Shown: one piece after another, positions 35,201 through 46,519 of the stretch
How positions within the stretch are numbered: the stretch's first letter is position 1
Layout: each line of letters starts with the position of its first letter
Source of the DNA: Paragyromitra xinjiangensis
Lineage: Eukaryota > Ascomycota > Pezizomycetes > Pezizales > Discinaceae
Length of the DNA: 64,000 bases
Assembly (NCBI GenBank): GCA_038503065.1
Contig: JBCAMK010000002.1
Location: forward strand, 2,542,001-2,606,000
Direction: 5' to 3'
Notes under the pieces: generated by a model
What the model saw: the letters and a program-made list of their open reading frames with translations, nothing else
The model's database searches: none
What the model was told of the DNA's origin: nothing
Translations under genes and position numbers: made by a program

Positions 35201-35496
35201 GCCAAATGCCTGCCTTTGAACTTTTGTCTTGAATAGGATCAGCACGAGTATGCGACGAAAAGAGTATTGTTTCCTCCAAAAACTGTAACGATAGTGATGG
35301 GGTGAGGGGAAAGATAGTATAGACGGGACCGACCGTATATTTGCAAGCTCCTTATTTATCCTCTTCTCCTCCAATTCTCTCGCTCGGGCATTCCTTAGAT
35401 CCGCAATAAACTGCACCAAACCTATTCCCACCCCACCCCTCAGTACTAATCCGACTAGAGGCGGTCTTAAGGGCACCTACCGCGCATAGACGACAT
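32224..35496 (-). CDS. APL3: AP-2 complex subunit alpha (alpha-adaptin)
   Basis: Eight exons: 35496-35481, 35421-35334, 35227-35214, 35146-35103, 35049-34760, 34706-34372, 34326-32381 and 32334-32224, giving 947 residues. It is a large subunit of the clathrin adaptor for endocytosis. The N-terminal trunk reads MSSMRGLVQFIADLRNARAREL, then ELANIRQKFKDGSLNGYHKKKYVCK, a strongly conserved alpha-adaptin block including the basic phosphoinositide-binding KKK. HEAT repeats run to about residue 600. A Thr/Ser-rich hinge follows, then the ear domain to the end at PPPDFGN. Exon 3 is a 14-nt microexon, and the intron after it has a GC donor (AAAG|GCAGGC) at 35213, the only choice that keeps the conserved block. 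Confidence 0.93.
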
Positions 35497-36553
35497 CTTG
35501 AATCGACGTTTCTCGGATGACCGGACCCGAGCTTAAATAGATTCGTTGAGGCTCCTTGATAGGGGTTGTGGAGGGGTTTTTCTGAAGGCGACTACAGAGT
35601 CGAGGGGAAGGAAAAAAAACTGCGCGCCCTTTCCGGAGGTGTCAGGACTTGAGAGACGGCGATTAGTTTCTGTAATTGATTGTCTCGGCGACAGAGGGAG
35701 TAAAAAAAAGGGAGGAGACAATGCGCATACCAAAACTACGACCAGAGAGAGAGAAAGAGCTAGCTTTGACAAACCCCGGTGGATAATTTAATAAATGGTG
35801 TTGGCGATTTTCCGTATATTCTCCAAATTCCTCTCTCTCAGACTCTTTTTTTGGCCGCGGTGCACGTGTGGCTGATCTGATTGCGTCGTTTCGTTCCTGA
35901 TGGGTGGTGTGGAGGATGTCGACCGGACTCGACCTTTGACGATATCGGCAGACGGAAGAGGTGGAGCGAGTGCCGTGATGGGCAAGACACCCAGCAACGA
36001 GAGAGGAGGAGGGTAACCGAGAATGGAATCCCTGCAGATTCGACGTCTGGGATGGAAGCTCTTCTGAATCCTGGTGGACAGTTGGAGATGCAGTAAGAGC
36101 TGGTCGAGATAATTGGGGATATTTATTGTGTTGTTGAGTACGGTCGGGAGATGTATTGGTGGGCACATGTAGGTACAGTGTTGGTTATGGGATTCGACAA
36201 TTCGATCAGTCGAGGATCACAGCTTTCGGCTACTTCCGTGTATGGATTTATTCACGAATTAAATATTTTATCACAATTTGCATCTGCAATCTTTTAGTAC
36301 TTTCAAAGCTATTACGCTCTATCCGTGATTGACAATACAGATAACGAGAACCGTCGCTGGAACCTGTAGAGATGAGAAACAAACTCAATCCACCCGACCG
36401 AAGCTCTATTATCCCCGTATGCTAAACGAGAAACTATAGACAAGAGTATCCCACATTACCAAATACCAAGCCTAATACCCCTCCTAGAAGGAGAAAAAGA
36501 AACCCCACCCCAATTACCCCACAAACTTTACACCAAGTAGAAGAATATCCACC
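35497..36553. other. Spacer between AP-2 alpha and the metallothionein-like gene
   Basis: About 1.05 kb. It contains the AP-2 alpha promoter on the low side and the 3' end of the metallothionein-like gene on the high side. I see no other gene. Confidence 0.4.
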
Positions 36554-36987
36554 CTACTTCCTTGTCGTAAAATCAATCTCCCCATCCCTCAACCCCGCCG
36601 TCGGATTCTTCTCACAAGTACCTACCACCATCAGCACCCATCACCTCCTAAACTTAAAGGAGAAAAACTCACATTGATCCGACTTCCTCAATCCACACTC
36701 ACATGTGTCCCCCTCGACTACATTCTCCACCGCCGAGCGTTCACATGTGCATTCTTTCGCTGGCCTCATTCCTGCTCACCGATTAGCTCTATCCACTACG
36801 TAGGTAGGGAAGAGGGAAGAGAGAAGGGAAACTTACTGCAAGAGCATCGTGCCCCACTTAAGTTATTCTCATGTGATGATTTCTCACACGTACAGTTCAA
36901 TGCCTCTTTCTGTCCACACGAGCAAGTGGCCTGTGCAGCACAGGTGCATTCGCCGGTTTTCTTGCAGCAAGTTGTTGGGTGGGCCAT
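36554..36987 (-). CDS. Metallothionein-like cysteine-rich protein
   Basis: Three exons: 36987-36837, 36771-36673 and 36621-36554, giving 105 residues. There are 16 cysteines arranged as one CC (7-8) and seven CxC pairs (14/16, 22/24, 32/34, 48/50, 58/60, 74/76, 84/86). Aromatic residues are nearly absent. This pattern is that of copper/zinc-binding metallothioneins, so a role in metal buffering or detoxification is likely, but it is inferred from composition. The repeated form C-x-C-E-[KR] about every 26 residues, and the conserved-looking end EIDFTTRK, suggest a fungal family longer than classical 25-residue copper thioneins. Both introns are needed, and each join preserves a CxC context. 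A TATA box lies about 110 bp upstream. Confidence 0.85.
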
Positions 36988-37097
36988 TGCGATCGAATTA
37001 TCGTGTTTATCGTGGGTTTACTGTGGGTAGGAGGTTTCGATGGTGATTGTGGTTTGGTTCAATTGATTGTTGTAAAGAAATATAGCGGTGTTGGAGG

Positions 37098-37105
37098 TTT
37101 ATATA
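37098..37105 (-). promoter_or_regulatory. TATA box of the metallothionein-like gene
   Basis: The minus strand reads TATATAAA, about 110 bp upstream of the ATG at 36987. An ATTGG (inverted CCAAT) lies further upstream near 37220. Both fit an inducible promoter; the inducer is not visible from sequence. Confidence 0.5.
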
Positions 37106-37583
37106 CTAGTAGGAGAGCTCACGGCGAACTCGACGTCACTGTGCATTTGTGGTGTGGGACAAATGCGAAGCTAGGCGTTGCAAAGCAGCTGACATTTGCT
37201 TTGAAACTGGGCTGTTGTGATTGGCTCGTTGGCTTCCCGCCTCAGCCTTTTGTTGGTAAGCACGGGTTGTCAATGATTGTCTAAGTAATGGTTCGTTTTT
37301 ATCTCGCGTTACGGCTAGGCTATCTAACAGGGAATAGGTGGTGTTTGCTAAGGCACTGGCAATGCTATTGTAGTGAGGTCGAGTGATCTCTGGTGATCTG
37401 GCTTTGAGAGATTATTTGGCATGGCTTTTTCGATTCACGTTCTCAAACTTCGGTATTTTGGCTACAGATACACATTCGACTTTAAGTTTTCTCGCACAAG
37501 ATATTACCATCCAAGACTCATGTCTCCTCAGCCCTACATCATTGTCAGTATCCGCACCTCCCTCTAATCCCCATACGAAGAAC
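37106..37583. other. Upstream region of the metallothionein-like gene and 3' end of TRM1
   Basis: Roughly 480 bp with no supportable gene. It holds distal promoter sequence for the metallothionein-like gene and the TRM1 terminator region. Confidence 0.4.
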
Positions 37584-39878
37584 CTACTTCACCTTCTTCT
37601 CCACCGGCCCCTCCCCTTCATCCCCTTCATCGCTCCCCCTCTTGTTCTTCCCCGCCGCCGTTTCTTCTTCCTTCATTACTGCAACTCCCTCTTTCTTCCT
37701 CGCCATCGGCCCCCAATTCGCCGTCGGATTAATCTGATACCGCACAACCCCACCTACCTTATCCTCATCTCTCCCAAGCACCTCGTCGAACTTAATCTCT
37801 AACTTCGCCAACTCCTCCTCCTCTTTCGTTAACTCCAATTCCCGTCCCCCCTTCAATGCCTTTTTCTTCCGTCCAATCCTCAGTATCTCATACCCTGCCT
37901 GCTTCGCCCCTACAGCTCCTTCCTTAACAGGTTTATTCTCCACCCACCGCCTCATCACCTCCCATATCACGTCCCATGGTGCATTAGTCTTGATACTAGT
38001 CGGCTTACAATGTGAACGAGCTACATTATAGCCTAGCCCCTTTAGGGCCCCACGGAACTCTGCAAGAGGTGGCGACTCGCAGTGAAGAGTTTTCGCAAGA
38101 CGGGTAGTTGCGAAAAAGAACGGTGCGTCGTCCAGCGCGGACTCCTGCAGCGCGGTCTGTAGCATGCCAGTTATGCGTGGGATGGTAGCGTAGGTGCCAT
38201 TTGCTGCTGGGGGAAGAGTGGCGAGGAAGCGTGTTATGAATTCCGGGGAGTGAAGAGGACCTGCCCACATTGGCCCCGCGAGATGCATTGGGAATCCACA
38301 TTCTTTGCAATTCGCGTCGGTGGTGGGAGCGCGGGAGAGACCGAATTTGCAAAATGTGCCAGTGCCAGATTTATTCTTCTCCTCTTTCATTCTGCCGAGC
38401 TTCTGCGGAACCCAGCTACCACACCCTTCGTCGCAATTGTATACGAGCATAGTGGTGCTTGCTAGTCTCTTCACCTTCTCGGGTCCGCGCCGCACGCGCA
38501 CAAAAATGCGGGCGTAAAAGTCGATGCTAAGGCTCAGCAGGGGCTCAATCCAACAGCCATATCTAGCAGCGCTCATCGCTGTCGCATTGAGGATCATGCG
38601 AATACCAGCTTCGTGAGACCATTCACCCTTAACGGGAATCCCGCCGTAGAGGGCGAAGCATTTCTCAGAATAGCCCGTGGATGCCCAGACGCCGGCGTCA
38701 GTGCAGGTAATACAGAGAAGACCACCATCACTGACAGCCTGAACAGCGGCGTCGAGGAATGGTGCCGCAGAGCCAAAAGGGTCGAGGTCAATGACTTCAT
38801 ATTTGGCAATGACACCACGGAGGTGTACGGGAGTGTCAGGGTCGAGGTGGGGAGGGGAGAGAACTGAATACATGTGGTGGGATGCGTTGGCTAGGCTAAC
38901 GCGGATTTTAGACATTGCGGCAGAAGGGGAGAAGGTTTCAGGGGTGATAGTTGTAGAGTGGGTTGTGTTGTAAGTTATGTTACGGGAAATGGAGGCTGTT
39001 GCGGAAGGATCGAGATCATTGGCGGTGATAGAAGTTGCGGAAGGAATTTCGAGGGCATAGCGGAGAGCGCGGAGACCTGTAGCAGAGAGAGCATCGAGAA
39101 TGGTGAATTTGGGGGATTGAGGGCGCCAAGTACGAGTATTGGAGGAGGTTTTTGGGGGCACTTGAAGGGTGACGTCCATAGGATCCTCTGATTTGGCTGC
39201 TGAACCTGGGCCCGGTTCAAGTTGCTGTGGTTGAACGTTTTCCTCGGTCTCTGTCTCTTGCTTGAATCCCTGGCTTTCATCAGAAGCTTCGAGCTTAATC
39301 TCCACCTGTGGAGTGTCTTCCGTTGGTTTAGCCTCGCCATTACCCTTACCCTTCATTTTCCTCTGTTTCTCTTCTTTCCTCGCTTTCTTCTCTTCTAAAT
39401 AAATATCCCCAAATGCTTTAATCGCCAAAACGCTCAAATCTCGGTTGAACTGCTGAATCGGATTATAGAAGACATGGCCCTCCACCTCAACCTCTTTCCC
39501 AGATTTATCCTTTTTGATCGTGACTTTTGGGAACAGAACAGTCGCTAGACCTTCGGTAACAGCAGTGTACTCCTTCCTATCTTCTATGGTGATCTTCTTT
39601 GAATTCTGTGGCACAGGACGTGCTGGAATTGGATCATGAGAGGTGGTTCTGTTTCGTTTACCCATCGTCGCAGAAGCATGAAAGTCTCTGGAGACTAATA
39701 TATAGCGACGGAAGCGGGCAAAGCTGGAGAGGAAGGGAAGCTGAAATAGGCGAGTAGGGTCCAGCGCCCGTGTAAATAGAGGATTTAGAAACAGTTTGTT
39801 GAAGGTGAATAGAGAGGTGAGGTTGTAGAGAAGAGGTTCAGATGAGTGATTGAGGCTCTGTGCTGGGAAAAGTCTCAC
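37584..39878 (-). CDS. TRM1: tRNA (guanine26-N2)-dimethyltransferase TRM1
   Basis: Single exon, 764 residues from the first Met. Trm1 uses S-adenosylmethionine to make N2,N2-dimethylguanosine at tRNA position 26. The SAM-binding core is visible: ILDALSATGLRALRYA (motif I), ITANDLDPSA, and IDLDPFGSAAPFLDAA with the catalytic Asp-Pro-Phe-Gly. Downstream zinc-type cysteines are CDEGCGSW and CKECGFPM. The N-terminal 71 residues are rich in Arg, Leu, Ser and Phe and nearly free of acids, like a mitochondrial presequence. A second Met (39665, MGKRNRTT) starts the conserved enzyme. In yeast, TRM1 makes mitochondrial and nuclear forms from two starts, so the same is likely here. The tail is charged (Glu/Lys) and may hold a nuclear signal. 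It is divergent from SLH1. Confidence 0.93.
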   Translation of the reverse strand: MRLFPAQSLNHSSEPLLYNLTSLFTFNKLFLNPLFTRALDPTRLFQLPFLSSFARFRRYILVSRDFHASATMGKRNRTTSHDPIPARPVPQNSKKITIEDRKEYTAVTEGLATVLFPKVTIKKDKSGKEVEVEGHVFYNPIQQFNRDLSVLAIKAFGDIYLEEKKARKEEKQRKMKGKGNGEAKPTEDTPQVEIKLEASDESQGFKQETETEENVQPQQLEPGPGSAAKSEDPMDVTLQVPPKTSSNTRTWRPQSPKFTILDALSATGLRALRYALEIPSATSITANDLDPSATASISRNITYNTTHSTTITPETFSPSAAMSKIRVSLANASHHMYSVLSPPHLDPDTPVHLRGVIAKYEVIDLDPFGSAAPFLDAAVQAVSDGGLLCITCTDAGVWASTGYSEKCFALYGGIPVKGEWSHEAGIRMILNATAMSAARYGCWIEPLLSLSIDFYARIFVRVRRGPEKVKRLASTTMLVYNCDEGCGSWVPQKLGRMKEEKNKSGTGTFCKFGLSRAPTTDANCKECGFPMHLAGPMWAGPLHSPEFITRFLATLPPAANGTYATIPRITGMLQTALQESALDDAPFFFATTRLAKTLHCESPPLAEFRGALKGLGYNVARSHCKPTSIKTNAPWDVIWEVMRRWVENKPVKEGAVGAKQAGYEILRIGRKKKALKGGRELELTKEEEELAKLEIKFDEVLGRDEDKVGGVVRYQINPTANWGPMARKKEGVAVMKEEETAAGKNKRGSDEGDEGEGPVEKKVK

Positions 39879-40108
39879 GTGTGACGAAATTGACCGCAGA
39901 GTGGTCTGTGCATATATCTTGGCAGGTGACTCTTCAGGCCTTCAATATAAACCCCTCCGTTGTGACTTTGGAATATATCTACGGTAGGGGAAATTCAACA
40001 TCACCACCAACTTCAATTTAAATAGAACTGTAAAGGAAGAGAGTAACAGATCTTTGTGTTCTCTAATTCTGCGGTTTCTTGTGATACAACTACTATTTCA
40101 CCATCGAA

Positions 40109-43100
40109 ATGTCCGAAATGAACGGTGCTACCCCCGAGGAATCAATATGGCTTGCTCAACTCTCCACCATGCAAGAAGCTCTTGCAGCTATCAAACCCTC
40201 TACTCATCCTCCTGAAGAATACGGTAAAGATCTCCCTCTTGATGACGACGATCTCGCCGATTCCGAAGACCTCTTTGACGACCTTGACGATGGCGAGCTC
40301 TATTACTCTAGCGACAACCTAGACGACGATACAGGTGAAATCAACCAAGATTGGCTTCGAAGGAAATGTACAGCCTATTGTTCTCGCCATAGCGCATATG
40401 GTCTTCGCCCCGAGGAGCTGGAGACCAACCTTGTGGCTCTGTTAGGAGGTGGGAATAATAGTATGTTTGATAGTCTACTCGTGTCAATGATAGCCACAGC
40501 TACAATAAATTCTGAATATATGCTTATCTCTCCCTCTTGTCCTTCCGTGTGTAGATGATCAGCTCCAATCTTCACTGGCAGATATGCTAGGCTACGACGA
40601 CCTCGATCTGGTCGGAGAGCTGATCCAGCGTCGTTCGGAAATCGTTGCATGGTCTACTAGAGCCTCTGCAGTTCAGGAAGGAGGTGGCGAAGATGCCTTG
40701 CTGCGACTTATGACGCCGGAGCAGCGAGAGAAAGCCTTACAGCAGGCAGATTTAGAGCATAAGTCACGGCCGCTTGGGCCTAAGCTTGCAGATCCGTCGA
40801 TAAATTACCCACATGTATACCGAGCTCACGATGCAGGGAATACGTTGAATGCATTTGGGAAGAAGTACAGTCTTCCATTAGGATCAAGAAGGACGGACGA
40901 GAGAGACTACGAGGAGATCACTATCCCCGCGGTTAAAGTTGGTACAGTACAAAGTGGTGAGAAGCTAGTCAAGATTAACGAAATGGACATGCTCTGTCAA
41001 AACACCTTCAAAGGTTACAAACAACTCAACAGAATGCAAAGTCTGGTCTACCCAGTAGCCTACAAAACAAATGAAAACATGCTCATCTGTGCCCCAACCG
41101 GTGCCGTGCGTATCCCCATATCATGTCAATGATCAACACATTTTAACATCCACCAGGGTAAAACCAATGTCGCAATGCTCACAGTCCTCCATACAATCGG
41201 CATGAATTGTACTCCCTCCCCCCGTGAGGACCCCACTGCCGCAAACTACTACTGCGAGAAGGATGACTTCAAAATTGTCTACGTAGCACCCATGAAAGCG
41301 CTCGCTGCCGAGATCGTCGAGAAATTTGCGCAGCACCTCTCCTGGCTTGGGATCTCCGTGCGTGAGCTTACCGGGGACATGCAACTGACGAAGGCCGAGA
41401 TTATGAGGACACAAATCATTGTAACAACGCCCGAGAAATGGGACGTTGTCACACGTAAGGCCACCGGTGACACTGAACTCGTTCAGAAAGTCCGACTACT
41501 AATTATCGACGAGGTGCATATGCTTCATGACGAGCGTGGTGCTGTCATCGAGTCGCTTGTGGCGCGGACTCAACGTCAAGTTGAGGCAACACAGTCTATG
41601 ATTCGGATTGTCGGATTGTCTGCAACACTACCAAATTATGTCGATGTTGCATCCTTTCTGAAAGTGAATCTTATGGCAGGGTTGTTCTACTTTGATGCGT
41701 CGTTCCGTCCTGTTCCGCTCGAGCAGCATTTCTTAGGTGTGAAGGGGAAGCCGGGGACTCGGCAGAGCAATGAGAATCTGGATAAGTCGTCGTGGGAGAA
41801 GGTGAAAGAGATGCTGAAGGAAGAACATCAAGTAATGGTATTTGTGCATTCGAGGAAAGACACGGTGAAGACGGCAAGGCTCTTCTATCAGATGGCGCTT
41901 GACGAAATGTGTGCAGAACTATTTGATAACACGGGACATCCACGCTACGATCAAGCGTGTAGAGAGATGGAAAGAAGTAAAGGCCGAGAGCTACGAGAAC
42001 TATTCAAGAAAGGATTCGGCGTGCACCACGCCGGCATGCTAAGATCGGATCGGAATCTAATTGAGAGAATGTTCGGCGACGGACTCATTAAGGTACTCTG
42101 CTGTACTGCAACGCTAGCATGGGGTGTAAATCTTCCCGCTGCAGCAGTCGTCATCAAAGGTACTCAAGTCTACAACCAAGCCAAAGGTGGTTTCGTCGAC
42201 CTCGGTATTCTCGATGTGCTCCAGATTTTCGGTCGTGCTGGTCGTCCACAATTCCAGGATGTTGGTATCGGTTTCATCTGCACCACGCACGACAAGCTCG
42301 CTCATTATCTCTCTGCTGTGACCCAACAACACCCGATCGAGTCTCGCCTTGCTGAAAAGATCGTCGATAACCTCAATGCTGAAATCGCACTCGGCACTGT
42401 GACCACTGTCCATGAGGGTGTCCAGTGGCTTGGTTACTCGTACCTTTTTGTGCGCTGGAAGAAGAACCCTCTTCACTATGGCATCGACTGGGACGAGATG
42501 ATTGATGATCCAACGCTGCAAGGAAAACGGCGGGAATTGATAATTAAGGCAGGACGAAGGCTACAAACGACGGGAATGATCATTTTCGATGAGCGCACGG
42601 AGAGCCTCACAGCCAAGGATGTTGGTCGGATCGCGAGTAACTTCTACATCCTGAACAACAGCATCGAGATTTTTAACAATCTGATCAGTCCGCGGGCGAC
42701 AGAGGCGGATGTATTTGGTGTGTTGAGCCTCAGCGCTGAATTTGATAACATCACAGCACGAGATACCGAAACGAAGGAATTGCAGAGACTGCGTGATGAG
42801 TGTTGTCCGTGTGCTATAAAAGGTGAAACTAGCACTGTACACGCGAAGACGAATATCCTCCTACAGTCGTGGATCTCAAAGGCGAATTTTGAGGACTTTG
42901 CATTGGTGTCGGACTCGGCGTATGTTGCGCAGAATGCGGCGAGAATATGTAGGGCGCTATTCAAGATCGCTTTGAATCGCCGATGGGGGATACTCTGTCA
43001 GGTTTTGTTGTCGTTGTGTAAAAGTATAGAAAAAAGGTATGCGTGGCGAGTGATAATTTGTGAGTAAGGCTAACAGGGGTAGGATGTGGTCATATCAACA

Positions 43101-46100
43101 CCCGCTTATGCAGTTTGGTTTACCGCCTCTTATAGTCCAGAAGCTGGAAGAGAAGGAGTCGACGGGTTCTATTGAGAGTTTGCGGGATATGGAACCTGCA
43201 GAGATTGGTCAGCTGGTACACAATCAGCGCTATGGACCAATAATTGCTAAGCTGCTCCTCTACTTTCCTACTCTCAATATTGAGGCCGAGATTGCACCGT
43301 TGAATAGAGACGTGTTAAGGATCAAGCTCTCCATCACGCCACAGTTCCGTTGGAATGACAAATATCATCAGAACTCGGAGCCATATTATATTTGGGTTGA
43401 GAACTCGGAAACTGCAGAGATCTATCACTCGGAGTACTTCATCCTAAATAAACGGAAGTTGTTCGATGAACATGAACTCAACTTCACCATCCCGCTATCG
43501 GATCCGTTGCCGTCGCAGATCTATATTAGAGCTGTATCAGATAAATGGCTCGGGGCGGAGGACGTGACGCCGGTGTCGTTCCAACATTTAATCAGGCCAG
43601 ATACAGAGGCTGTCTACACCCCATTGCTGAATCTACAACCTCTGCCGATCACTGCGTTGAAGAACGAGAAGCTGCAGCAGATTTATGGTACGAGGTTCCA
43701 GTATTTCAATCCGATGCAAACACAAATTTTTCATACTCTCTATCATACAAATGCCAATGTGCTACTTGGATCTCCGACGGGGTCGGGAAAGACTATTGCC
43801 TGTGAGCTAGCAATGTGGTGGGCGTTCCGCGAAAAGCCTGGATCGAAGGTAGTCTACATCGCGCCAATGAAAGCGCTTGTCCGCGAGCGTGTCAAAGACT
43901 GGGGTGCTCGTCTTTCGGGGCCGATGGGGTTGAAGTTGGTCGAATTGACGGGTGATAATACGCCAGACACTCGAACGATTAGGGACGCTGATATCATCAT
44001 CACCACGCCCGAGAAGTGGGATGGTATCTCGAGATCTTGGCAGACGAGGAGTTATGTGCGTCAGGTATCACTGGTGATTATCGACGAGATCCATTTACTG
44101 GGTGGAGACCGAGGCCCGATTCTGGAGATCATCGTGAGTCGGATGAACTATATTGCGAGTCAAACGGAGGGATCAGTGCGATTGATGGGGATGTCGACTG
44201 CTTGTGCGAATGCATCGGATTTGGGGAATTGGTTAGGTGTAAAAGAGGGGCTTTACAATTTCAGGCACTCGGTGCGACCTGTCCCATTAGAGATCTATAT
44301 CGATGGGTTTCCAGAGCAGCAAGGGTTCTGCCCATTGATGCAGTCAATGAACCGGCCTGCGTACCTAGCTATCAAGACCCATTCTCCGAAGAAGCCGGTA
44401 ATCATCTTCGTTGCCTCTAGAAGACAGACCAGACTCACAGCGAAGGATCTAATCGCATTCTGTGGAATGGAGGATAATCCGCGGCAGTTCCTTGGGGTTG
44501 ATGAGGATGAACTGCAGGCACTACTAACGAGGGTGAAGGATGAAAGCTTGAAGGAAGCATTACAATTCGGGATTGGGCTTCATCATGCAGGTCTGGTTGA
44601 GGCGGATAGGCAGATTGTTGAGGAGTTGTTCACATTCAATAAGATCCAGATCTTGGTAGCCACTTCTACACTAGCTTGGGGTGTCAATCTTCCAGCGCAT
44701 TTAGTGGTTGTGAAGGGGACGCAGTATTTCGATGCGAAGATCGAGGGGTATAAAGATATGGATTTAACGGATGTTTTGCAGATGTTAGGGAGAGCTGGCC
44801 GGCCGCAGTTTGACTCTTGTAAGTATTACTCCTTTTGTTGAAGACTAATATCTAACAGCAGCCTAAAACAGCTGGTATTGCTCGCATCTTCACCCAGGAT
44901 GCGAAAAAATCATTCTACAAATACTTCCTTCACACTGGCTTCCCGGTTGAATCCTCGCTCCACAAAGTTGTGGATGACCATCTTGGCGCTGAGATCTCAG
45001 CAGGCACTATCACGGCGAAGCAGGATGCTCTAGACTATCTTACATGGACGTTCTTTTTCCGTCGATTGCACAAAAACCCAACGTACTACGGCCTTGAAAT
45101 CTCTATCGAAGATCAGGATAGCATAACGGCTATGGAAGCGGCGAACAATTTCTTGGTGGAAATTGTGGACAAGTCTGTGAATGAGTTGGCGGATTCCGGG
45201 TGTGTCGTGGCGTATTCGAATGGAGATGTAGAAAGCACGGCGCTAGGAAAGATTGCGAGTTATTATTATCTGGTAAGTATGAGGGAGCCTGATATGTTGA
45301 TAGGGACTAACGGCCTGGGTTTAGTCGCATAAAACCATTAGGAATCTAGTTAAGCATGCAAAGCGGAATGCTACGCTGGAGAACTGTTTGGCATGGATGT
45401 GCACTGCTACTGAATATGACGGTAAGTCTCAACTCAAAAATGACCCCAAGTGATGCTAATGAGATTCCAGAACTACCTGTGAGACACAACGAGGACTTAA
45501 TCAATATCGAGCTCTCCAAGGCTCTTCCACTCCAAGCGGAGACTCTAGGGCTTCCAATGTGGGACCCTCACGTCAAAGCTTACTTGTTAATTCAAGCGTT
45601 CATGTCAAGGATTGAGCTTCCAATTTCGGATTACGTGACAGATCAGAATTCGGTAAGTTATCACTGGCTGTGGAAATCCAACTATCTTCGCTAATTGGGT
45701 AACAAAATTTAGGTACTTGACCAAAGTATTCGTATTCTCCAGGCTTCGATCGACGTCCTTGCAGAATTAGGATATCTTTCGAGTTGCATGATGATGATGA
45801 CTCTGATGCAATGCATCAAACAAGCCCGCTGGCCAGAGGATGGACCGCTAGCAGCGCTGCCAGGTGTTGATGTCGAACTAGAAAGGAAGCGTATATCTAG
45901 AGAAAACAGCCAGAATGCCTCACCGAGGGACCCTGCCGAACTCACCACCATGTCAAGGCGTGATGTGGAACGTGTAATGCGTTTGGTCGGAGTGCCGAAT
46001 ACTTCACAGAATAGCGTGAGAACCCCACTTTTGTCCTGCGTGCTGCAATTAGTCACTTACCGGAAACCTTAGTTCTTCCGCACTGTCACCGCACTCCCCC

Positions 46101-46519
46101 AGATCGAGATCAAAATTTCGAAGATTACCGCCGATGTAGTGGAGGCTTCCATATCACGCAAAAACCCCTCCATCAACAGAGATTTCCGCATACAAGCTCC
46201 AAAGTTCCCTAAACCACAGACGGAAGGCTATTTCATTGTCCTCGGAGACGTGATCAAAGACGAAATTTACGCTTTGAAACGTGTTGGCTTCTCTGCCAAG
46301 AACAATAGTGGTGGTGGCGATAATCGTAGACCAACAGCAAGATTTACACTTAACCTGCCACCACCTGGCTTGGAAGGTGTTGACGCCACCTTGATTGTGA
46401 TGTCTGATGGATATATTGGTTTGGAAAGTAAGTCTGAGGTGAGGTTACAGACGACGCAGGTTGTGCCGGGGACTTGGGTTGATAAGGATCACCATCTTCT
46501 GCAAGGGCCTGTGGAGTAG
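40109..46519 (+). CDS. SLH1: Ski2-like double-cassette RNA helicase SLH1 (ASCC3 homologue, RQT complex)
   Basis: Nine exons: 40109-40460, 40555-41105, 41157-43036, 43083-44818, 44872-45272, 45325-45421, 45471-45652, 45713-46015 and 46073-46519, giving 1982 residues. Slh1 is the helicase of the ribosome-quality-control trigger complex that splits collided ribosomes. Two Ski2-like cassettes are present. The first has CAPTGAGKT across the exon 2/3 join (about residue 298) and IIDEVHML (about 420). The second has GSPTGSGKT (about 1157) and IIDEIHLL (about 1261). Each cassette is followed by a Sec63-type region. The N terminus is acidic, with [14 protein letters not shown] and [12 protein letters not shown] motifs that separate SLH1 from the spliceosomal paralogue BRR2. 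All phases agree. Confidence 0.93.
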
